Shown here: positions 12,767-23,080 of the stretch, piece after piece | Position numbering within the stretch: the stretch's first letter is position 1 | Layout: each line of letters opens with the position of its first letter | Source of the DNA: Centrapalus pauciflorus | Lineage: Eukaryota > Streptophyta > Magnoliopsida > Asterales > Asteraceae | Assembly: GCA_020465985.1 (NCBI GenBank) | Contig: JAANYP010000373.1 | Location: 62,001-126,000 of the forward strand | Direction: 5' to 3' | Length of the DNA stretch: 64,000 nt | Made by a program: the position numbers and the translations under genes | Notes under the pieces: generated by a model | Databases searched by the model: none | What the model was told of the DNA's origin: nothing | The model's input: only the letters and a program-made list of their open reading frames with translations

Positions 12767-14702
12767 TGTGACGCCCTCATATTTTGATAGTATAATTGGA
12801 ATCACCAGGATCAACAAACAACCCAATGAATATCATAATAATTAAAATTGAATACTTAAAGTAGATTTAAGCAGTTCCACACTAAAGCAATAAAAGTATA
12901 TGTCTACAGTGATTAAGCCTAACTATTACAACATCATAATTGTTTTGAAAGTATCAATTCCCAGCCCCAAAGCTATATCCATGTACCAATAGCTTTTAAA
13001 GTCTCCGGGTTATTGAATTGAAATGCTTAAGTAGAAGGTCCAGCTACACTTTTGCCTTTGCCTGAAAACATTGTGAGTCAACTGTAAGCTAATTGCTTAG
13101 TAAGATAACAGATTAAACATTCAACAAATATTTCTTTACAAGCTTTACGTGACTATGTGTAGTGTAAGCCCCATTGTATGTGTGTACAAGCAGTGTAAGC
13201 CTCGTAGTATTTGAAAACCATGCAGTGCAAGCGTGGGGTTGGTAGTTCAAATGCTGATCGGGGATGTGCCGAACCTAACCAGGATAACAAGTGGGATGAT
13301 CAGTCCCCGACAGTGGCCTGCTGTCAGCCCAAGTCCAGGTCGCATCAGATTGTGAAGTAATGATCATGCAATGCAAGCATGATGTAAATAGATGCACTTT
13401 CAAATGAACGCTGGCTACATGTGTGTTACATGTCAAGCCCGAGTGTGCATCATAACAACAAATCAATCATGAGCGCCAAACGACGTATATGAACAATGTG
13501 AACATGCCATTGAATTGTGAACGTCTGAATGCAAAGACAATAAATGTTAGAATGATAATCTATTACTCACAGTGATTGGTATAGTGTGATTTGTCTCTGA
13601 ATCAATGTGTGTTTTGATAACACCACAATGATCTGTAAAATAAGTGTAATAGTGATTTTGTGTCAGTAATTGCTTAAAACTTACAGTCTGTAATTTAAAT
13701 GAAATTCTGACTGATCCGAATTCGGATGGATCCGAACTCCGGATGGTCCGAATTGGGGTAGGACCGAAATGGGGTAAGGTCCGAAATTGGTGGTCCGAAG
13801 TGGGTTAGTCCGAATTAGGACAGGATCCGAAATAGGGTGATGGTCTGAATTAGATTCGAATCCGAAGTCACTGTTGGTCCGGATTGGGTATGGTCCGAAA
13901 TGGATAGGTCCGAATTCGATGAACAGGGCCCGAATTCGGATGGTCCGAATTCGGTCCTTTCAGATCCGAGTTCATACTTATTATTTTCCAACTTTTTCCA
14001 GAAATTTATATTTTGACCATTTTTGCATGTTTCAGTACTAAAGTTGCAAGTATGAACTTAAATACACTATTTCAACTTATAACATGTCATAATGTACCAA
14101 AAATTCCACATTTGTGTCCATTTTCTACAAGTCTCGAAGAACACACACTAAAACACACACACAATTCCAAAATCATACTTAGAGGGTGAATCTGATTCTG
14201 AAATTTGGTATACTACATCATACATGCTCGATTTAAACTAATTTATCATAATATTTAACATGCATTAACATTTGAGATCAAAATCTTGTGATACGGTTCA
14301 TATGAAAACCAAACCAAAACATCAAAATATTGAAATATTGAATGATTTTTACCTCGAATCTTTGCTTGCTGTTGTTATAGTTCCTCATTTGCAACTTGAT
14401 TCCGACTTTCCAACCTTCAATTTGATGGCTTTTATGATCTTGGTTTCCAATTGATAAATAAACCGTAGGTTTCTTTTAGAGAGAGAAGAGAGAGAATCGA
14501 GAGGGTAGAGAGAGAGTGGATTTTGAATTAATGAGCCATAAACCCATCTTTATTTGCTAGTTTGTCACATTTGCACATTATACCCCTCAACTTCGTATTT
14601 TCTTATTTAACCTGACATTATTATCGAAATTAACTTAATTTAACATAATAATTGAGTCCTTAAAATTGTAAATTACATATACTTAAAATTTGGGATGTTA
14701 CA
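12767..14702 (-). repeat. 3' LTR of the minus-strand chromovirus
   Basis: Read on the minus strand it starts TGTAACATCCC and ends GGGCGTCACA; on the plus strand it runs from TGTGACGCCC to ATGTTACA, 1936 bp. It lies 37 bp beyond the chromodomain ORF. It carries a dense array of a GGTCCGAA motif at 13690-13975. Confidence 0.8.
13690..13975. promoter_or_regulatory. Iterated GGTCCGAA motif array in a chromovirus LTR
   Basis: Around fifteen variants of (G)GTCCGAA(T/A)T(C/G)GG occur within about 285 bp at irregular spacing of about 15-25 bp. Each contains a CpG. Several include the palindrome GAATTC or CCGAATTCGG. It is a candidate enhancer-like or methylation-rich block; the role is inference. 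Confidence 0.55.
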
Positions 14703-14739
14703 GCATGGGCTCCACCACGCCTATACTTCGTCCACGAAG

Positions 14740-15200
14740 TCATGCTGCGCCAAACAAACTTGGGTACTTAGTCTTCATATCTTCTTCCGATTCCCAAGTA
14801 TGATTAGCTCCCCGATGATGCTTCCACTTGACCAGCACCATCTTTATTCCCTTGTTACGGAGTTTCTTGACCTTTGTTTCCAAAATGCACTCCGGATCGT
14901 CAACGAACCTTAGACGGTTGTCAACCTTGATCTCCGAATGATCAGTCCATGGTTCCCTCTCGAGCACCAGACTCTTCCTTAGATATCCAACGTGAAAGAC
15001 CTGGTTAACACCAGACAATTCCTCCGGCAAGTCCATATGATAGGACTGGTTCCCAACTCTTTTTAGTATTTTGAAGGGTCCTATGAACCGAGGCGATAAC
15101 TTTCCTCGCTTAACAAATCTTGTGACACCTTTCATTGGAGACACCTTCAACTATACCCAATCATCCTTCTGAAACTCTATCGCTTTGTGACGGCGATCGT
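14740..15200 (-). pseudogene. Integrase C-terminus and chromodomain
   Basis: The readable frame (15150 down to 14740) starts at the LKVSP-type motif of the integrase C-terminal region, passes GPFKIL and the LRKSL motif, and ends in a chromodomain with VLVKWKHH and TWESEEDM. It is the same domain order as in the chromovirus remnant at 5867-7120. An in-frame stop (YTQ-type break near 15155) separates it from the catalytic core. Confidence 0.8.
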
Positions 15201-15210
15201 GATAGTTCTT

Positions 15211-16314
15211 TTATCGATCTTGTGCCGTTTTCATGTATTGTCGAATGAGTTGAATCTTTTCGTTTATTTCTTGCAATAAGGCGGGACCAGCAATGGAAGT
15301 CTCTCCTGTTTCACTCCAACAGGTTGGAGTCCTACACTTTCTGCCATACAGAAACTCGAACGGTGCCAACTTGATGGTGAAATGGTAACTGTTATTGTAG
15401 GAGAATTCAACCAATGGGAGGTGATCGTCCCGGTTACCACCAAAATCCATGATACAAGCTCTGAGCATGTCTTCCAGAGTTATGATTGTCCTTTCGCTTT
15501 GCCCGTCAGATTGAGGTCTGTAAGCAGTACTCATTGCGATACGAGTACCAAGACCGTTTTGTAAAGCAGCCCAAAAGTTGGAAGTGAATCTACTATCTCG
15601 GTCAGAGACAATAGACTTAGGCACACCGTGCCGAATGACAATTTCGTTAACGTAGATCTGGGCAAGACGGTCTAGTGAGTAGGTTTCCCGAATGAGAATG
15701 AAGTGAGCAGATTTTGTCAGACGGTCAACGATGACCCAAATGGCATCATGTTGACGACGAGTTTTGGGCAACTTTGTTACGAAATCCATAGTAATATGGT
15801 CCTACTTCCATTCTGGGATGGGAAGAGGTTGCATACTACCATAGGGTTGTTTGTGCTTTGCTTTGACTAATCTGCAAGTTCTGCACTTCTCCACGTATTG
15901 ACCAACATCTCTTTTCAACCCTGGCCACCAGAAATCGGCTTTCAGGTCGTTGTACATTTTTGTGCTACCAGGATGAATTGAGAATTTGGATTGGTGAGCT
16001 TCTTCAAGAATTACTTCCCGCATACCACCAGACATAGGAACGCAAACTCTGCCGTAAATTCCTTTAAGTCCGGTTCCGTCATCTTGCATTAATGGCAGTT
16101 GAATTCTGACATCCTCGTCTTTAACATTATCCTCCTTTAAGGCCTGCAACTGAGCAGCCCTTACATCGTCTATAATAGTGGACGTCAGGATTGTAGAAGT
16201 CAAGGCATAATAGTATGCCTTGCAATATGCTTTTCTACTTAGGGCATCAGCCACTACGTTGGCTTTCCCTGGATGGTAGAGTATTTCACAGTCGTAATCT
16301 TTGATCAGCACCAT
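15211..16314 (-). pseudogene. RNase H tail, integrase zinc finger and catalytic core
   Basis: From 16314 downward: the end of RNase H (YHPGKANVVADALSRK), a linker, the HHCC zinc finger (HPGSTKMY, FWWPG, C-TC) and, after a stop near 15799, the catalytic core from 15789 with WVIVDR, VSDRDSRF and DGQSERT supplying the three acidic residues. The core ends with a stop near 15211. The catalytic triad is preserved but the reading frame is not, so the copy is inactive. Confidence 0.85.
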
Positions 16315-16876
16315 TGACCTTCTCTGCCATATTCAAGTCCTTCTGACTGAATATGTACTTCAAACTTTTATGATCGGTGTAGAGCTGACACTTGGTTCCG
16401 TACAAATAGTTCCTCTATAATTTGAGAGCAAAAGTCACAGCAGTTAGCTCTAGATCATGAGTAGAGTAATCTTTCTCATGTGGTTTGAGCTGTCTAGAAG
16501 CATATGCTATGCCATTTCCTCTTTGCATCAGAATAGCACCCAAACCTATGCCTGATGCATCTGTGTAGACTATGAAGTCCTCGTTCCCTTCAGGCAGGGC
16601 TAATACTGGTGCTTCACTTAGCAGATTCTTCAATTTGTCAAAGGCCGTTTGTTGTTCTTCTTTCCAAAAGAAAGTTGCATTCTTGCGAGTTAACTTGGTA
16701 AGAGGAACGACTATTTTGGAGAAGTCCTTGATGAATCGGAGGTAATAACCAGCCAATCCCAGAAAGCTACGAATCTCTGAGGTGTTGCGAGGTGATTCCC
16801 AGTTCTGGAAAGCCTCGATCTTTGCAGGATCAACAGCAATCCCAGCACCAGATATCACGTGCCCCAAGAATTGGAT
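16315..16876 (-). pseudogene. Reverse transcriptase thumb/connection and RNase H (second exon)
   Basis: From 16876 the minus strand encodes IQFLGHVIS, the AGYYLRFIKDFSKI region, and the RNase H start VYTDASGIGLGAIL with its catalytic Asp, then YASRQLKPHEKDY. It becomes frame-shifted after about 16415. It joins the upstream part of reverse transcriptase exactly across the 89-bp intron at 16877-16965. Confidence 0.85.
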
Positions 16877-16965
16877 CTGAATTGATTGTTTAAGAGGTAG
16901 ATGTTAACATAGAGTTCATAAGTGAGTATAAGGATCATGAAATTGTTTGGAATGTTGAGACGTAC
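16877..16965 (-). other. 89-bp GT-AG intron inside chromovirus reverse transcriptase
   Basis: On the minus strand the coding sequence ...TTAAGGCAG stops at 16966, followed by a consensus donor GTACGT. The insertion ends CAATTCAG, and coding resumes at 16876 in the same phase (phase 0) at the position between the conserved FWL-R and QFLGHV motifs. The insert is AT-rich, 89 bp, near the minimum for plant introns, with TTAAC/TTAAAC branch-like sites. Without it the protein aligns with the family; with it the frame is broken. Confidence 0.75.
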
Positions 16966-17990
16966 CTGCCTTAACCAGAATTCACATTTCGAGAATTTGG
17001 CATAAAGTCGCTATTTGCGCAGCAACTCTAGCAATTCTCTCAGATGTGTAGCATGATCCTCTTTGGTCTTCGAATAGATGAGAATGTCATCGATGAACAC
17101 GATGACAGATTTGTCGAGCATTGGCCGGCAGTCTCTGTTCATGAGATCCATGAAAGCAGCCGGCACATTTGTAAGACCGAATGGCATTACCAGAAACTCG
17201 TAGTGTCCGTAACGAGTTCTGAAAGCCGTCTTTGGAATGTCATCTGAGTGTACTTTGAGCTGATGATAACCCGAACGAAGATCAATCTTCGAGAAGTAGC
17301 TTGCACCTTGTAACTGGTCGAAGAGATTGTTCTTAATTGTGACTTTGTTGAGTTCGCGGTAATCGATGCACATACGTAATGTGCCATCTTTCTTTTTAAC
17401 GAACAACACAGGAGAGTCCCATGGAGAAGAACTTGGGCGTATGAAACCCTTATCGAGCAACTCCTGTAATTGCTTCATCATTTCCTGCATTTCAGCAGGA
17501 GCTAAACGGTACGGAGCCTTTGCTATTGGAGCAGCTCCGGGAATGAGGTCAATGCGGAATTCTACTTGGCGATCAGGTGGCAATCCCGAGATATCTTCTG
17601 TAAAGACATCTGGAAACTCAGAAACAACAGGAACGGTGGAAGGAGATTGAACTTCGGCCTTTGCATCGACACCGTATGCTAAGTAAGCTGAACAACCCTT
17701 AGCTACGTGCTTTCGGGCTTTTGCAATTGAAATGAGGCACAAGTCGCCTTTGTGTCTATCACCATATATGCAAATGTCTCGACCCTCAGGAGTGGTGATC
17801 TTGATCATTCTCTTCTTGCAAACGATTTGAGCCTCATTGTGAATCAACCGGTCCATACCTACTATAACATCGAATTCCCCGAACTCCATGGGAATTAGAT
17901 CTATGTTGAACACTACATCCTCTAAAAGTAATGTGCAATTCCTATATACCTTGTCTGCCTTAACTAATATGTTGCTAGCAGTCTCTATGT
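16966..17990 (-). pseudogene. Protease C-terminus and reverse transcriptase (first exon)
   Basis: The frame carries the protease end (GMDRLI), the linker SEFPDVF, and reverse transcriptase motifs PYRLAPAEM, SPWDSPVLFVKKKDG, MCIDYRELNK, FSKIDLRSGYHQ, MPFGL and the catalytic FIDDILIYS. About eight residues that normally lie between NKVTIKN and LFDQLQGA are missing, an in-frame deletion. A premature TAG stands at 17011-17013, just before the SKCEFWL motif that leads into the intron. Confidence 0.85.
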
Positions 17991-18009
17991 CAAGTACAAA
18001 TTGCAGTTT

Positions 18010-18833
18010 TTAAGTACGCATATTGAATTGACGAGCAAATGAAGTGGAGACAAACGAACGGTTGGCTCCGGAATCAAACAAGATACGCGCAGGAATGGAA
18101 TTAACAAAGAACGTACCAGTGACCACCTCCGGGTCATCCTTTGCTTCTTCAGCTGTTATTTGGGATGCCCTTGTTGGAGCCCTGTGAGATTGATCCTTGC
18201 GAGCAGTGGAAGCTGCAGAAGATCTTGTCGTTGATTGTTGAGCATTCTGATCTCGAGGGGGTTTCGAGCAGTCCCTTGCAAAATGGCCAAGTCTGTGGCA
18301 GTTGTAGCATGCATCATCTTTCCGAGGACAATGCTCCCAGTAATGGCCCTTCTGCCCACAACAAAAGCAGTACATATCCTGAGTCTTGCACTCCCCAGAG
18401 TGCGCCTTCCTTCATCATCTATAGTCTCTCATTTCAGAACTGGCCGAAAAGGCCCTTCCCTTCTTGGGTGACGATGATTGTTGATGGGATTGAGGAGAGA
18501 ATCGAGATGATCCAGACTCCCGCTGCCTTTTTGGCGGCGACGGTTGAGTTGGTGTTGCGGCGGCTGACCCTATGACGAATCCAGATAATAAGACGATCTG
18601 CTCAACATTCCGAGCAGCCTCTAGCAAACCAGCAAATGTTGTATACCGAACCCCACTCATGGTTCGGCGAATCTCATAGTCTAATCAGGCCTCAAATCGA
18701 GCTATCTTTCTCTCTTCTGTGTCAACTTGATGGGGGTGCGAACAGGCTTAGTCGGGTGAACTCAACGGCATATTGTGTAACCGTTTTTGTTCCTTGGGTT
18801 AAATTCAGAAACTTCGCCTCGAGACGACGCTTC
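18010..18833 (-). pseudogene. Chromovirus gag with two zinc knuckles and protease start
   Basis: The segment 18833-18660 encodes the late capsid region (EAKFLNLTQG, VTQYAVEF) with stops. It is followed by a Ser/Pro-rich linker and two CX2CX4HX4C knuckles (CFCCGQKGHYWEHC and CYNCHRLGHFARDC) near 18370-18270. The aspartic protease begins with the ILFDSGANRSF active site near 18070 and then shifts frame. The upstream gag is absent because Sirevirus A1 starts at 18834. Confidence 0.8.
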
Positions 18834-19493
18834 TGTTGGTACACCCTGTGTGACGATAGCAGTCTAATCGATCTGCATTATGATTTAAGTAATATTCTGA
18901 ATATTAACAAGTGTTTTGATATATATGTTTAATATGTGTTTGTCTGTTATTGATTGTGTGTTTGAACTTGATGTAACATATTACAAGAAGTTCAAACATA
19001 AAAGTCAAAGATTATGTCAAGCATTAGTTAAAACATAAGTTTCATCACTTAAGTGTTTAAGTGTATTGGCTAGATTCGAATAGGTTAAGGAAGGCATTCG
19101 AATCTGTGATAGATTCGAATGTATCCTTAGATTCGAATGGGCTAGATTCGAATCTGTCAGATGGACAGATTCGAATGAGGCCTTAGGCCAGATTCGAGGT
19201 TGGCCCACAACAGACTCGAATCAGGGTCTATAATTAGGGATAGACTCGAATGATTAGCAGACCTTTGGCAGAATTCGTGAGGAATTAAGCAATAGGCGAT
19301 CTCGAGTTTATCAGCTAGGTGAGTCCCGTTTCGGAGAGAATTAGTACGTAGGATCGTTCGTGTGTCGTTCGTTCAGCGTCTAATAGTCTCCGTGTTTCCG
19401 TTGGTTGAGAGTTGTCCGTCTAACCGTCAACGAGGATTCCGCACTCGTTAACGGATCCGCGTCTAGATAGATCTTGCAGTGGTAGACCTTACA
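18834..19493 (+). repeat. 5' LTR of Sirevirus A1
   Basis: It starts TGTTGGTACACCC and ends AGACCTTACA. U3 carries many AGATTCGAAT/TCGAATCTG motifs in both orientations, including a perfect 13-bp inverted repeat with a 5-nt loop at 19146-19176. TATAATTA at 19229 is a candidate TATA box. It differs from the 3' LTR at two sites seen (GAATGAGG/GAATTAGG and CGGATCC/CGGGTCC). Confidence 0.9.
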
Positions 19494-20203
19494 AGTGGTA
19501 TCAGAGCCAGCGGAGTGTTCGTGGTGTTCTTCGTGTTCATCAGATACATTCTAGGTTTCTTGACGCTAGTTGGACGGTTTTTCTCTCAAAAACGTGTTTT
19601 TGAGCTTAGCAAATTCATATTCGGGAAACATTTTGTCGTTTTTCACGTTTTTGGTCGAAATCATTGTTTTTCATTTGAAAATTAGTGATTTAATCCATAA
19701 AACGTCAAAAAATCAAAGTGTTAGCCGTTTTTCGAGTTTGCGGCGCTCGAATCTATAGGGGTAATTAGGGTTTTACTTTATTTTCGAGTCTAACCAAAAT
19801 ACGCTCCTTTCGAGTCAATTTCAGTCAGTTTCGAGTCTGTGGTGTTTCGAATCTGTTATTACATTCGAATTGGATCTCGAGTCTATATTGTTTCGAGTTT
19901 GTTTCGAGTTTGTTACTTTTTCGAGTCTTTGCTTCGATTCTGCTGAATTTCGATTCTATTGTGCCTTCGATTCTAAGGGTCTTCGAATCTATAGAGTCCT
20001 TCGAATCTGTCATCACTTCGAATCTAGGGACTTCCTCGAATCTGACATTATTTCGAATCTACTTGACTTTTAAGACTTAATCGAATTTAATTTCAAAAGA
20101 TTAAATATTAATTAGTTTCGAATCTATCTAGATTCGAATAAGTTAATTTAAATCAGTTTCTAATTAAATTAATTAAGTTAAAATTCAAATTCTTTCAGAA
20201 AAG
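19494..20203 (+). other. A1 leader with about twenty TCGA(A/G/T)TCT motifs
   Basis: The leader is T-rich and noncoding. Between 19748 and 20120 about twenty copies of a TCGAATCT-like 8-mer occur, nearly all in one orientation, whereas the LTR has both orientations. It ends with AATTCTTTCAG six bases before the gag ATG-containing AAAAGATG, which resembles a splice acceptor; a matching donor is uncertain. Confidence 0.6.
19496..19508 (+). other. Primer-binding site, initiator tRNA-Met type
   Basis: TGGTATCAGAGCC begins two bases after the LTR, the standard Ty1/copia minus-strand primer site complementary to the 3' end of initiator tRNA-Met. Confidence 0.95.
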
Positions 20204-23080
20204 ATGTCAAACCTTCAGAAATTCCTTGAGATGGATCACGAAGTTGGGAAGGCCAATGCACCACCTAAGCTGATGAAAGTTGAGGATTACTACTGGTGGA
20301 AGGATAGATTTACGGATTTTGTACGATTCAACGATATGCGCATGTGGGTGTGCATTGATGAAGGGTACATTCCACCAGTTTCTGAGGTTGAAGGCCGTCA
20401 AAAGGTCTTGTCATATCAAATGATGAAAGAAGATGACAAGAAATTATTTGAAGCCGAAAACAAAGCTTTCTCCATTATCCGAATGGCTTTACCTCAAGAT
20501 ATCTTGCACACATTTCGGACTCAGAGGACGTCGAAAGAACTTTGGGAGTCTCTCCAGAAAAGGTGTGAGGGTAATCCACGGGTGCGTAGAAAGCGTACAG
20601 AACTGTTAACCCAACAGTTTGCGATTTTCAAGGCTCTCAAGGATGAACAGTTGGATGATATTATCACACGATTCTATCATCTGATAACAGAGCTAGAAAG
20701 TCATGGCATTGAGTACTCGGACAGTGACAAGAACAACAAGCTTCTTGATGCCCTACCAGCCAAATGGGCGATGTACGTGGCAATGATTAAGCTGAATGAA
20801 GATAAATACTATGCTCAATCACTGGATGACATCGTGGGAACGTTGAGGGCATATCACTTCGAAATGATAAAGGCTGAGACTGATTACGAGCAAGTCCAAA
20901 ATCCGGCGATGTATTTTGGAAAGTCATCTAAATCATCAGTGACAGCTGATCAGAAGAGTGCTACAGCGTTTTTCACCGGAGAAACGTCATCGCCACCAGA
21001 GTCCGAAGACTCACTAAATCGCGCGTTCTTAGGGTTAGGAAGATCGGAAGAACCGCAACCTCAAGTCCAACAGGCATCGACCAGTCAGAGCTATTCGAAG
21101 ATGCCAATGAGCGCAAAGTCGGCGGAAGAACATCTGAATCTGCTTGCTTCGTTTGTGGCCGCATACGGAAATTGCGTTCAAGGGAAGATTAATGATCCGG
21201 CTCTTTGGGATGAAGACTACGATCAGGTCGACCCTGATGACTTAGAGGAAATGGATCTGAAGTGGCAACTGGCCATGGTGACCCAGAGGGTTAAAAGATT
21301 CATTAAGAGAACTGGGAGGAATCTGCAAATGAACAACAAAGGGATAGGATTTGATAAGTCTAAGGTCAAATGCTACAACTGTCAGGGATTGGGACATTTC
21401 GCCAGGGAGTGTCAAAGACCGAAGGTAGAATCATACCAAGGACAGAATCAGCATCAAGGACAGTACCAAAATCAGTCCCAACAGAGATACCTTCCGAGTT
21501 CAAATTCTGGTCAAGCCAATCTAGCGGGTCTAATATCCAATGTCACTTCTGACAGACAGCTAGATGGTACCTATGACTGGAGTTCACATCCTGAGTCCAA
21601 TGCTAGAGCTTTCATGGCTGAAGTTACGGAGAATGGTTGTGAAGAAGACGAGCAGACCACAAGGGACAGCAGTCCGATGTGGGTAGAGAAAGCGAATGAT
21701 CAGACCGTGCTGGAGTTTGCTGCTCAGATGGCCAACGTGGAATCTGACAACTCAAAGGTTAGTCTTTCTTATTCTCTATTTCGTGAATTATGTGCTTTAT
21801 GTGTTAGTTCTAACGATAGGTTAAATCTAGTTTTAGACTCACATAAGACCATAGCTGCTCAAAATGAAAATTTAAAAATTGAAAATGCTAGCCTAAATGA
21901 TATAAAACAAGATTTAAAAGAAAAGCTTAAGGCTGATGCTCAAGACGTAATCGTTCTAAAAGACAAACTGAGTGAGCAGTGTGTTAGGATAGAGCTTATG
22001 TATGAGCACGTAGAGGCCTTGACCAAAAGTCTGAAAGATAAGGACATAGAGCTAGCCGAGACCAAGGTTAAGGTAGCAGAGGCAAATAGCAAGCTGGAAA
22101 AGTTTAGGAATTCGAGCCTAAACCTAGGGAAAGTCTTAGATGCCCAAAGACAGTCTAAGAAGCCTGTAGGTCTAGGTTTTCACGAAATTCCTCCACCGTT
22201 CAATGCAAACTATGTGCCTCAGCCTGAGGAGAAAACTGACAACTCAGTAGACTTAGAGGACCTACCTGAACCGACACCTGAGCCTACAGTTGAAAGTACA
22301 CCTAAGGTGACTGACTCTACTGTCAAGGTCAAGAAAGTGAAATTTGTGTCTTCCTCCAGTGAAACACCTGCAGGAAAACAGAAAATTTCATGGGCTGACC
22401 AGGTCGAAGAGACAGACACTATAGATGTACCAAAGGATGTAGACACCAGTGAGACACCTAGATCTAAGGGACCAACCAAAAAGTCCATGGATAAGATGTC
22501 TTGCTTTAGATGTCACGAGAAAGGGCATGTTGCTTCTCACTGTCCACTTAGGAAAGCAGATGTTACCCCTAAGACAGTGAACCCAACACCTGTTAAGCCC
22601 TCACCTAGTGTGGCGAGCACGAGTAGTTCTCAGAGTACCGAGAAAACTGTGCAGGCCGCACCAAAACCTGTTGTGAAACAAACACCGGTTAAGGTTGGAC
22701 CAAAAGAAGTGGTTAGGACAAATTCACCGAATCGTGTCATTAATCAATCTAGGTCAGCACCTCAACAAGTCTATAGGAGCACAACACCTAGCAGGTCACA
22801 CACTCCAGTTAGGTCACATACTCCTGTTAGACAATATGTTCCGGTAAAAGCTCAAGGATCACAGTCTGAAATGCATTATAATAAGATTTATTCTAGAGCA
22901 CCACAACAAATGCCTACTCAAAGGCAAAGAGTGAATCTAAATCACTCGGCACCACAACAGAATTCAGTTCAAAGGCCCAAGTCACCAGAAAGGCGAGATG
23001 GGTACTTGAAAGAGTTCAAGTATGTGGACGAGAATGGTATTACCAAGTCAGTCATGGCTTGGGTTCCCCGTGATAACTAA
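20204..23080 (+). CDS. gag: Sirevirus A1 Gag, 958 aa with long C-terminal extension
   Basis: The ATG at 20204 opens a frame of 958 codons. Residues about 30-290 form the capsid-like region of copia Gag (YYWWKDRF, then WESLQKR and the TRFYHLITELE motif). A first zinc knuckle CYNCQGLGHFAREC lies near residue 390. After residue 518 comes an extension: a coiled coil rich in Lys/Glu/Asn (about 540-650), a PPPFNANY motif, a Ser/Thr/Pro-rich region, and a second knuckle CFRCHEKGHVASHC near 765. It ends AAC-TAA. Gag forms the particle in the cytoplasm. The 518-residue core alone is similar to ordinary copia Gag in length; the extension lies wholly within a candidate intron. Confidence 0.9.
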   Translation: MSNLQKFLEMDHEVGKANAPPKLMKVEDYYWWKDRFTDFVRFNDMRMWVCIDEGYIPPVSEVEGRQKVLSYQMMKEDDKKLFEAENKAFSIIRMALPQDILHTFRTQRTSKELWESLQKRCEGNPRVRRKRTELLTQQFAIFKALKDEQLDDIITRFYHLITELESHGIEYSDSDKNNKLLDALPAKWAMYVAMIKLNEDKYYAQSLDDIVGTLRAYHFEMIKAETDYEQVQNPAMYFGKSSKSSVTADQKSATAFFTGETSSPPESEDSLNRAFLGLGRSEEPQPQVQQASTSQSYSKMPMSAKSAEEHLNLLASFVAAYGNCVQGKINDPALWDEDYDQVDPDDLEEMDLKWQLAMVTQRVKRFIKRTGRNLQMNNKGIGFDKSKVKCYNCQGLGHFARECQRPKVESYQGQNQHQGQYQNQSQQRYLPSSNSGQANLAGLISNVTSDRQLDGTYDWSSHPESNARAFMAEVTENGCEEDEQTTRDSSPMWVEKANDQTVLEFAAQMANVESDNSKVSLSYSLFRELCALCVSSNDRLNLVLDSHKTIAAQNENLKIENASLNDIKQDLKEKLKADAQDVIVLKDKLSEQCVRIELMYEHVEALTKSLKDKDIELAETKVKVAEANSKLEKFRNSSLNLGKVLDAQRQSKKPVGLGFHEIPPPFNANYVPQPEEKTDNSVDLEDLPEPTPEPTVESTPKVTDSTVKVKKVKFVSSSSETPAGKQKISWADQVEETDTIDVPKDVDTSETPRSKGPTKKSMDKMSCFRCHEKGHVASHCPLRKADVTPKTVNPTPVKPSPSVASTSSSQSTEKTVQAAPKPVVKQTPVKVGPKEVVRTNSPNRVINQSRSAPQQVYRSTTPSRSHTPVRSHTPVRQYVPVKAQGSQSEMHYNKIYSRAPQQMPTQRQRVNLNHSAPQQNSVQRPKSPERRDGYLKEFKYVDENGITKSVMAWVPRDN

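Larger units (their letters stand above)
12767..18833 (-). mobile_element. Chromovirus (Ty3/gypsy) element, truncated at its 5' side by Sirevirus A1
   Basis: Reading on the minus strand, gag with two zinc knuckles, protease, reverse transcriptase, RNase H, integrase and chromodomain are followed by one LTR. The 5' LTR and the start of gag are missing because Sirevirus A1 begins at 18834 in the middle of gag. All coding parts contain stops or frame changes. A small GT-AG intron interrupts the reverse transcriptase. Confidence 0.85.

Noticed and set aside
23078..23080. Gag stop as a simple inactivating mutation
   Set aside because: Family B has the same AAC-TAA end at the same place, so it is a normal feature. 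Stop readthrough remains an alternative to splicing, but the CCTACT context does not match the known CARYYA readthrough signal.
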